From assembly GCA_016223105.1 (NCBI GenBank), contig JACRPR010000155.1, positions 1-34,991 of the forward strand: 34,991 nucleotides of DNA, read 5' to 3'. Source of the DNA: Chloroflexota bacterium. GTDB taxonomy: Bacteria > Chloroflexota > Anaerolineae > UBA4142. Position numbers and translations under genes: made by a program. This document shows, one piece after another, positions 30,852 to 34,991 of this stretch (position 1 is the stretch's first letter; every line of letters starts with the position of its first letter). The notes under the pieces were generated by a model, which saw only the letters and a program-made list of their open reading frames with translations, did no database searches and was not told the DNA's origin.

Positions 30852-31170
30852 ACAAACGCGATGATGGAAACGAGTACGCGAGTCAATCGCCCAGCGAGTT
30901 CGGGACAGTGCAAGCCGAGCGCGTGAACCTCGCCGAAAATCCTTCCGGAGCGGCACTGCCAAAGCGCACGCGAGTAGACAGTGACGGTCTCGTCAATCGT
31001 TACACAAGACGCAAAGATGCTGGTCTTTGGGTGAGTGAGTGTATTAGTTCGATAGTGCAATAGTGCGATAGTTTAGAGATCAACTAACGCACTAACCAAC
31101 TATCGCACTAACGCACTAAAAAGGGTGGTACCGCGAGCAACGTCTCGTCCCTTTGGGGCGGGGCGTTTTT
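30852..31170 (+). ncRNA. T-box leader upstream of alaX
   Basis: Stem I has an AGTA motif (30873-30876), AGCGAG (30893-30898) and the distal AGTGCAAGCCG motif. GCGAG (30878-30882) can pair with CTCGC (30929-30933), and GGAA (30866-30869) with TTCC (30943-30946). The antiterminator sequence AGGGTGGTACCGCG is at 31122-31135, and a G-U rich terminator stem (31139-31150 with 31156-31167) ends in a T-run. The class is certain, but I could not fix the specifier: this pairing leaves CGAAAATCC in the loop, which shows no alanine codon, although a GCA lies at 30953. The downstream gene argues for alanine. Confidence 0.85.
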
Positions 31171-31257
31171 GATTTAGGATTTCAGATTTCAGATTTCAGA
31201 TTTGAAAACGCGGTCGGCTGATCAATCTGAAATTTGAAATTTGAAATTTGAAATGGA
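31171..31257. repeat. AT-rich inverted short-word repeat between T-box and alaX
   Basis: Three TTTCAGA-type words on the left (GGATTTCAGATTTCAGATTT) and AATTTGAAATTTGAAATTTG on the right form a fold-back around GCGGTCGGCTGATC. Same class as 22392-22458, which also adjoins a T-box. Confidence 0.65.
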
Positions 31258-31263
31258 GTTGCG

Positions 31264-31974
31264 ATGACCGAACTGCTTTGCCAATCTGATGCGTACTTGA
31301 AAGAATTTGACGCGACCGTGACCGCGATCAACGGCGACCAGGTCGCGCTCGACCGCACCGCGTTTTATCCGCGCGGCGGCGGACAACCGAGCGATCAAGG
31401 CGAAGTGGTTGTCGTGGGCGAATCATATCGCGTGATCGAAATCAAAAAGCAAGCCGGCGAAGTGTGGCACAAGTTGGATCGCGTTGCGAACTTTGCGATC
31501 GGCGCGAGCGCGCACGGCGCGATTGATTGGGATCGCCGCCACAAGTTGATGCGAACACACACCGCACTGCACATTCTTTGCGGAATGATGTGGCGCGATT
31601 ACGGCGTCAGCGTGACCGGCGGCGATATGGAGCCGCTCTCTGCGCGGATGGATTTCGAGCTGGAGCGAATGAGCGCGGATTTCGCGCACGATGTCGAAGA
31701 AAAAGTGAATGTTGAAATCGCGGCGGCGCGCGATGTGCGCGTCAAAATTTTGCCGCGCGATGAAGCATTCGCAATTCCGGATTTGATTCGCACAAAAATC
31801 AATTTGCTTCCGCCGGATATTCAAAAAGTGCGTACCGTCGAAATCGTCGGACTCGATTTGCAAGCCGACGGCGGCACGCACGTCGCCAACACGCGCGAAG
31901 TCGGGCGCATCAAGGTGGTGGGACACGAGAGCAAGGGGAAGATTAACAAGCGGTTGAGGATCGCCGTAGAATAA
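31264..31974 (+). CDS. alaX: Alanyl-tRNA editing protein AlaX
   Basis: A 236-residue stand-alone editing domain related to alanyl-tRNA synthetase, which removes serine or glycine from mischarged tRNA-Ala. 'TAFYPRGGGQPSDQGEV' is the conserved N-terminal signature; HTALH in 'RTHTALHILCG' gives two zinc histidines; 'ADGGTHVANTREVGRIKVV' is the second zinc site, in which the usual cysteine (CGGTH) is aspartate. GAGTTGCG precedes ATG 31264. It is controlled by the T-box leader and is a short distance from the tRNA-Ala genes. No alaS is in the window. Confidence 0.92.
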   Translation: MTELLCQSDAYLKEFDATVTAINGDQVALDRTAFYPRGGGQPSDQGEVVVVGESYRVIEIKKQAGEVWHKLDRVANFAIGASAHGAIDWDRRHKLMRTHTALHILCGMMWRDYGVSVTGGDMEPLSARMDFELERMSADFAHDVEEKVNVEIAAARDVRVKILPRDEAFAIPDLIRTKINLLPPDIQKVRTVEIVGLDLQADGGTHVANTREVGRIKVVGHESKGKINKRLRIAVE

Positions 31975-32045
31975 TTTTCGATTTTCGATTGCTGATTTTT
32001 GATTGGGTATTCGAGCAATCGAAAATCAAAAATCAAAAATCGAAA
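31975..32045. repeat. AT-rich inverted short-word repeat
   Basis: TTTTCGATTTTCGATTGC on the left and GCAATCGAAAATC-type words on the right fold back; the right arm (AAAATCAAAAATCGAAAATG) provides the bases just before the Nudix ATG, leaving no ribosome-binding site. Confidence 0.65.
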
Positions 32046-32558
32046 ATGCGATACAAATTTTGTTCTAACTGCGGCGCGCAATTACCACTTACCATTTACC
32101 CATTTACCGCGCAGACCTGCACACGTTGCGGTCACACGCATTATCACAACTCGCGTCCGTGCGCGGGAGGGTTGATCGTGCGCGATGGGCGCGTGTTGTT
32201 GGTCAAGCGCGCGGTCGAGCCGTTCAAGGATTGCTGGGATTTGCCCGGCGGTTTTCTCGAAGCCGGCGAGCATCCGCGCGATGGTATGTTGCGCGAAATA
32301 CGCGAGGAAACTGGGTTGGATGTGCGCGTCCTGGGATTTCTCGGCGCATACATTGATCGTTATCATTTTCAGGACGAAGAATTTTTCACGCTCAGTTCGT
32401 ACTATGTGGTCGAGCCGATTGGCGGTGAGTTGCGCGCACAAGACGATGTGAACGCGTTCGCGTGGTTCGCGCTCGACGCGTTGCCGGACGCGATTGCGTT
32501 CGAGCATCCGCACGCGGTGTTGAGGGATTTGCGGGAGTGGATGAAGCGAGATTTTTGA
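32046..32558 (+). CDS. Nudix hydrolase with N-terminal zinc ribbon
   Basis: A 170-residue protein. CSNCG and CTRCG (about 6-30) form a zinc ribbon as in NudC-like NADH pyrophosphatases; the Nudix box 'GGFLEAGEHPRDGMLREIRE' followed by ETGL fits GX5EX7REUXEEXGU. It should hydrolyse a nucleoside diphosphate linked to another group. It lacks the extra N-terminal domain of true NudC, so it may be an ADP-ribose or general Nudix enzyme. ATG 32046 follows a repeat with no Shine-Dalgarno. Confidence 0.9.
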   Translation: MRYKFCSNCGAQLPLTIYPFTAQTCTRCGHTHYHNSRPCAGGLIVRDGRVLLVKRAVEPFKDCWDLPGGFLEAGEHPRDGMLREIREETGLDVRVLGFLGAYIDRYHFQDEEFFTLSSYYVVEPIGGELRAQDDVNAFAWFALDALPDAIAFEHPHAVLRDLREWMKRDF

Positions 32559-32590
32559 TTTTCGATTTAGGATTTATGATTTGGAATGAG

Positions 32591-32935
32591 ATGAGCAGTG
32601 TGATTCCTGATTTGCGCGATGTGCGCTGGTTCGCCGCTGAGCTTCACGCAAAACGTAAAGCTTGGACTGGTGAAGCATTTGGTTGGCAAGCCGAGTACAC
32701 GCCCTCGCGCAAAGAACCGCCGCTGGATTCCAAAATGAAATTCACGCCCGCCGATTTTTGCATCGGCGAAAGCGGCATCTGGTTTTTCTCAATGATGTGG
32801 GAACGTGGCGATACTGCCAAGCCGGTTGAATTTTTGGACGATAAGAATATCGTGAAACGGACACGGCGTCCCGCCGGGAACGTTCGTCGTAAATCGGGGC
32901 GGAGTGGATTTACAAGTGTGAGGAAAAAACAATGA
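32591..32935 (+). CDS. Hypothetical protein, possibly frameshifted near the end
   Basis: A 114-residue ORF from ATG 32591 (an ATG at 32576 is also in frame). The first 75 residues look natural ('SSVIPDLRDVRWFAAELHAK', 'DFCIGESGIWFFSMMWERG'). The last 35 (KRTRRPAGNVRRKSGRSGF...) are highly basic, while the frame used by the next gene reads 'GAEWIYKCEEKTMTWNY' just upstream of its ATG, so a one-base error may have moved the true end. No family recognised. It overlaps the next gene by 4 bases. Confidence 0.45.
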   Translation: MSSVIPDLRDVRWFAAELHAKRKAWTGEAFGWQAEYTPSRKEPPLDSKMKFTPADFCIGESGIWFFSMMWERGDTAKPVEFLDDKNIVKRTRRPAGNVRRKSGRSGFTSVRKKQ

Positions 32936-33249
32936 CCTGGAATTATCGTGTGTTTCGCGATGCGAAGGATGCTTACGTCATTCGCGAAGTGTATTACGAA
33001 GAGGACGGTTCGATCTTTGCGTGCACTCAAGACGCGGTTGAGCCGTTCGGGGAAACGGTAGAGGAACTGGCTCAAGACCTCAAGTATTTTAAGCAAGCGT
33101 TAAAGTTGCCGGTGTTGACGATGGCGGATATTCCGGGAGCGTCTGCCGCGAAACAAACAAAGGCGCGCGGCAAAAAAACTTCCGGCAATCAGCCGGTTGC
33201 CAAGCCAAGCAAGGCGAAATCCAATACGGCGGGCAAGGGCAAGCGATAA
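32932..33249 (+). CDS. Hypothetical protein with lysine-rich tail
   Basis: A 105-residue protein. The first 65 residues, including 'WNYRVFRDAKDAYVIREVYY' and 'EPFGETVEELAQDLKYFKQA', form a compact alpha/beta unit that I recall only from uncharacterised small proteins. The last 40 residues are a Lys/Ala/Gly/Pro-rich tail, probably disordered and perhaps nucleic-acid binding. GAGGAA precedes ATG 32932. Confidence 0.65.
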   Translation: MTWNYRVFRDAKDAYVIREVYYEEDGSIFACTQDAVEPFGETVEELAQDLKYFKQALKLPVLTMADIPGASAAKQTKARGKKTSGNQPVAKPSKAKSNTAGKGKR

Positions 33250-33283
33250 ACAAAGCGGGAAACTCAGTTTCGGAGACAACTTG

Positions 33284-33907
33284 ATGGTCACACTGACCTT
33301 TGCAGGCGATGAAGCCGGCGATGTGAGTTTTGCGTTCGACAAAGGCGCGTCGCGCTATTTTGTCGTCGCGGTGATCGCTACACCTGATCCCGACGGGCTG
33401 TACCAAGTCCTCACGGATCTTCGGCGAGACTCGGGCTTGCGCTCCAATTACGAGTTCAATTTTCACGCGCTCTCTTCATCACGGCTACGCAAGCGTGTTC
33501 TCGCGGCGTTGGGCGAGGCAGATTTCGAAGCGTGGGCGCTGATTGCCGACAAACTGATGTTGTCCGATTCATTCAAGGTGATGTCCCGACTGGATTTCTA
33601 CATCTACTTTGTGACCGAACTGATTCGACTCATTCCACCTGAAAAACGCGACGGCGCGACCTTGATTCTTGACGAATTTGGTCCAGCCGAGCGATTGCGA
33701 ACCGAACTGCGCCGATTTATGATTGCACGCGACATTCCGCGCCGCTTCAAGCGCGTCCTCGTTAAACGCTCGCGCAGCGAACCACTGATTCAGGTTGCCG
33801 ACTTGGTCGCGGGTTCAATCTTGCGGCGGGACACGCGTGCAGATGCGGATGCTTTCGATTATCTGGCGAAGAAGGTCAAACAGATTCTAGAGTATCGTGG
33901 CGGATAA
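33284..33907 (+). CDS. DUF3800 family protein
   Basis: A 207-residue protein. 'FAGDEAGDVSFAFDKGASRY' followed by 'FVVAVIATPDP' and the later 'GATLILDEFG' and 'SEPLIQVADLVAGSI' are the conserved acidic motifs of DUF3800, an RNase H-like fold found in many defence islands and accessory regions. Catalysis of nucleic-acid cleavage is suggested by the fold but not shown. CGGAG precedes ATG 33284. It is the last plus-strand gene before the convergent minus-strand pair. Confidence 0.8.
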   Translation: MVTLTFAGDEAGDVSFAFDKGASRYFVVAVIATPDPDGLYQVLTDLRRDSGLRSNYEFNFHALSSSRLRKRVLAALGEADFEAWALIADKLMLSDSFKVMSRLDFYIYFVTELIRLIPPEKRDGATLILDEFGPAERLRTELRRFMIARDIPRRFKRVLVKRSRSEPLIQVADLVAGSILRRDTRADADAFDYLAKKVKQILEYRGG

Positions 33908-33915
33908 AAATGAAA

Positions 33916-33990
33916 CCCGCTCTGCTAGTCCGATCCCTCACAGGGAGAGGGGGACAGGCCGCCACAATCGGCGACTTTTCGCAGAGCGGG
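33916..33990. repeat. Separated 10-bp inverted repeat
   Basis: CCCGCTCTGC (33916-33925) and GCAGAGCGGG (33981-33990) are perfect complements 55 bases apart, enclosing a GGGAGAGGGGGA tract. Confidence 0.5.
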
Positions 33991-33992
33991 AG

Positions 33993-34010
33993 AAAGCGTT
34001 TCCGCTTTTT
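33993..34010. terminator. Bidirectional terminator between convergent genes
   Basis: AAAGCG-TTTC-CGCTTT followed by TT on the plus strand. It lies between the DUF3800 gene and the minus-strand pair and can serve both. Confidence 0.6.
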
Positions 34011-34044
34011 GGTGATTCTATTTTACGATGTTCGGCATCGCGTG

Positions 34045-34224
34045 TCAAGCGTGTTCGCGCTCGCGCTTCGCCTTGAGAATTTGCTCGGCTTTGATGTTCA
34101 TCAAGCGCGCTTGCTCGCGGTAAAACGCCAAACGTTCGGCGCGCGACATATTTTTCGTTTGTTCGTAATGTTTATCGCGGATTTGGCGCGTCATTTCGAC
34201 GGCGTTGATTTCAAATTTTTCCAT
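34045..34224 (-). CDS. Small helical protein paired with DUF2283 gene
   Basis: A 59-residue, charged, helical protein ('MEKFEINAVEMTRQIRDKHY', 'EQTKNMSRAERLAFYREQAR', then 'KAEQILKAKREREHA'). Its ATG (34224) follows the DUF2283 stop by one base, so translation is coupled. I recall this family only as small partners of DUF2283-type genes; antitoxin-like behaviour is suspected but unproven. Confidence 0.6.
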   Translation of the reverse strand: MEKFEINAVEMTRQIRDKHYEQTKNMSRAERLAFYREQARLMNIKAEQILKAKREREHA

Positions 34225-34225
34225 A

Positions 34226-34438
34226 TCACGCCGCAACGGTTTCAAACGCAACCTGGAGATGCGCGGGCTTGGGGACGAGGTAATTCAACTTTTCAAATCC
34301 GATAACCTGACCGGCTTTGTCTTTCATCAAGACAACTTCATCACCAGTTTCTTCGCAGATGTATTCGTCTTGCGGATTGCCGAACCAAACGGTGAGCGTA
34401 TTGCCAACCTGGTCGTAGGAAACTTTTACTTGTGCCAT
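34226..34438 (-). CDS. DUF2283 family protein, probably leaderless
   Basis: A 70-residue protein. 'MAQVKVSYDQVGNTLTVWFG', 'DEYICEETGDEVVLMKDKAG' and 'VIGFEKLNYL' define DUF2283, a small beta-rich family often in toxin-antitoxin-like pairs. I chose ATG 34438; an extended -10 (TGCTATAAT, reading on the minus strand, 34453-34445) leaves only six bases before it, so the mRNA should be leaderless. Function unknown. Confidence 0.8.
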   Translation of the reverse strand: MAQVKVSYDQVGNTLTVWFGNPQDEYICEETGDEVVLMKDKAGQVIGFEKLNYLVPKPAHLQVAFETVAA

Positions 34439-34444
34439 ACCAAA

Positions 34445-34453
34445 ATTATAGCA
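34445..34453 (-). promoter_or_regulatory. Extended -10 promoter for a leaderless mRNA
   Basis: TGCTATAAT on the minus strand, with no good -35 box. Transcription would begin at or one base before the DUF2283 ATG. Confidence 0.6.
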
Positions 34454-34540
34454 CACTTTACCGCGATGCGGGAAACGCGATTTCGGATTTTCAATTGCCG
34501 AAATGCGATTGAGTTGGGCGCGAATAAGGAGGAATAAAAA

Positions 34541-34991
34541 ATGAATCAACGTTTACAAACTCGCGAGTGCTCATTGGAACAATTACAACCCGACGTACTC
34601 AAGGCGATCAGGCATTATTATAATTCAATAATTCCATCAAACCTAGTCTCTTGCTTTGAAACTCAGGGTATTTGGGAGTATGCAGGCTTGCTAGGAAAAG
34701 GTAGCAAGACTGTTTATGATACATATATCATTACCGCTGACCGAGTTATCTCTATTCCGCCATCTATTGATTCTGAATCGAAACGAGTATACTACTTTGT
34801 TGATTCGCAAAATATGGTGGAGTTTGTTGATATTGAAAGTATTGAACAGACACAACATCCTTCTGGGATGTACGATATTCGTTTAAAGAGTCGGCTTGAC
34901 CAAGCCGCACTCTTGCAAAAGAATGCCGCCCCTGAACTACATTTGATTGTGGAATCATCTCAAATAGCGATGCGGCTTGTGAGTATTATCA
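34541..34991 (+). CDS. Unrecognised gene of lower GC, truncated at the window edge
   Basis: ATG 34541 follows an AAGGAGG ribosome-binding site and the frame stays open to the last base (150 codons). The translation, with 'NQRLQTRECSLEQLQPDVLK' at the start and 'SKTVYDTYIITADRVISIPP' in the middle, is soluble and I do not recognise it; the middle hints at a bacterial PH-like domain. Its codons (ATT, GAT, TAT, TCA) are far AT-richer than the rest of the window, suggesting horizontal acquisition. Confidence 0.7.
   Translation, partial: MNQRLQTRECSLEQLQPDVLKAIRHYYNSIIPSNLVSCFETQGIWEYAGLLGKGSKTVYDTYIITADRVISIPPSIDSESKRVYYFVDSQNMVEFVDIESIEQTQHPSGMYDIRLKSRLDQAALLQKNAAPELHLIVESSQIAMRLVSII

Noticed and set aside
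33910-34305. 131-residue plus-strand ORF after DUF3800
   Set aside because: It spans the convergent terminator and is antisense to the DUF2283 partner gene; no ribosome-binding site or family pattern.

Overview
The window is GC-rich, dense in GCG/CGC codons and mostly plus-strand. It carries two transcriptional T-box leaders, two alanine tRNAs, glnA/amt/PII and a large bacterial microcompartment (BMC) locus. This fits a Chloroflexota bacterium (Anaerolineae-like). That placement is inferred from codon style, gene families and repeat style, because no rRNA or other phylogenetic marker was analysed.

Layout. 1-2580: the end of an NHL beta-propeller gene, a glycerophosphodiester phosphodiesterase, a methyltransferase, a hairpin-rich spacer and a dodecin. 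2635-21923: a roughly 19-kb BMC region. It encodes three BMC-P pentamers (2690, 14407, 14791), one BMC-H hexamer (4784), one tandem BMC-T (13383), a CoA-acylating-type aldehyde dehydrogenase (15577), a class II sugar-phosphate aldolase (20763), EutJ (10178) and two short proteins resembling EutT/EutQ N-termini (9780, 14003). Mixed in are a GTPase-like DUF697 protein without a G3 motif, a DUF6883/DUF4926 pair, a thermolysin-like protease and a neighbour that shares its C-terminal domain, two large GT-C-type membrane proteins, small membrane proteins, a membrane GAF-PAS nucleotide cyclase and a GH1 glycosidase. 22132-26534: a tRNA-Ala pair, a leucine T-box (specifier CUC), an alpha/beta hydrolase and a damaged leuS. 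27136-30699: a nitrogen-assimilation cluster with a terminator-containing leader, glnA (with an in-frame stop), amt and PII. 30817-33907: a second T-box, alaX, a Nudix hydrolase, two small hypothetical genes and a DUF3800 gene. 33990-34991: a convergent minus-strand DUF2283 pair and an AT-richer truncated gene at the edge.

How the genes may work together. The aldolase would split a deoxyketose 1-phosphate (fuculose- or rhamnulose-phosphate type) into DHAP and lactaldehyde. The aldehyde dehydrogenase would oxidise the aldehyde to an acyl-CoA inside the shell. Both enzymes have a terminal helix that could act as a cargo tag. No phosphotransacylase, alcohol dehydrogenase, sugar kinase or isomerase is present here, so the metabolosome is incomplete within the window. 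The cytosolic metalloprotease with a domain shared by its neighbour, the GTPase remnant, the GT-C enzymes and the cyclase are the least expected parts and the best candidates for an undescribed shell-associated system.

Several genes look damaged or oddly built. leuS lacks about 30 residues together with a frame change, glnA has a stop followed by 37 clearly protein-like in-frame codons, and a small gene at 21954 may be frameshifted. Intergenic regions are full of palindromic short-word repeats, some of which lie inside the T-box leaders.
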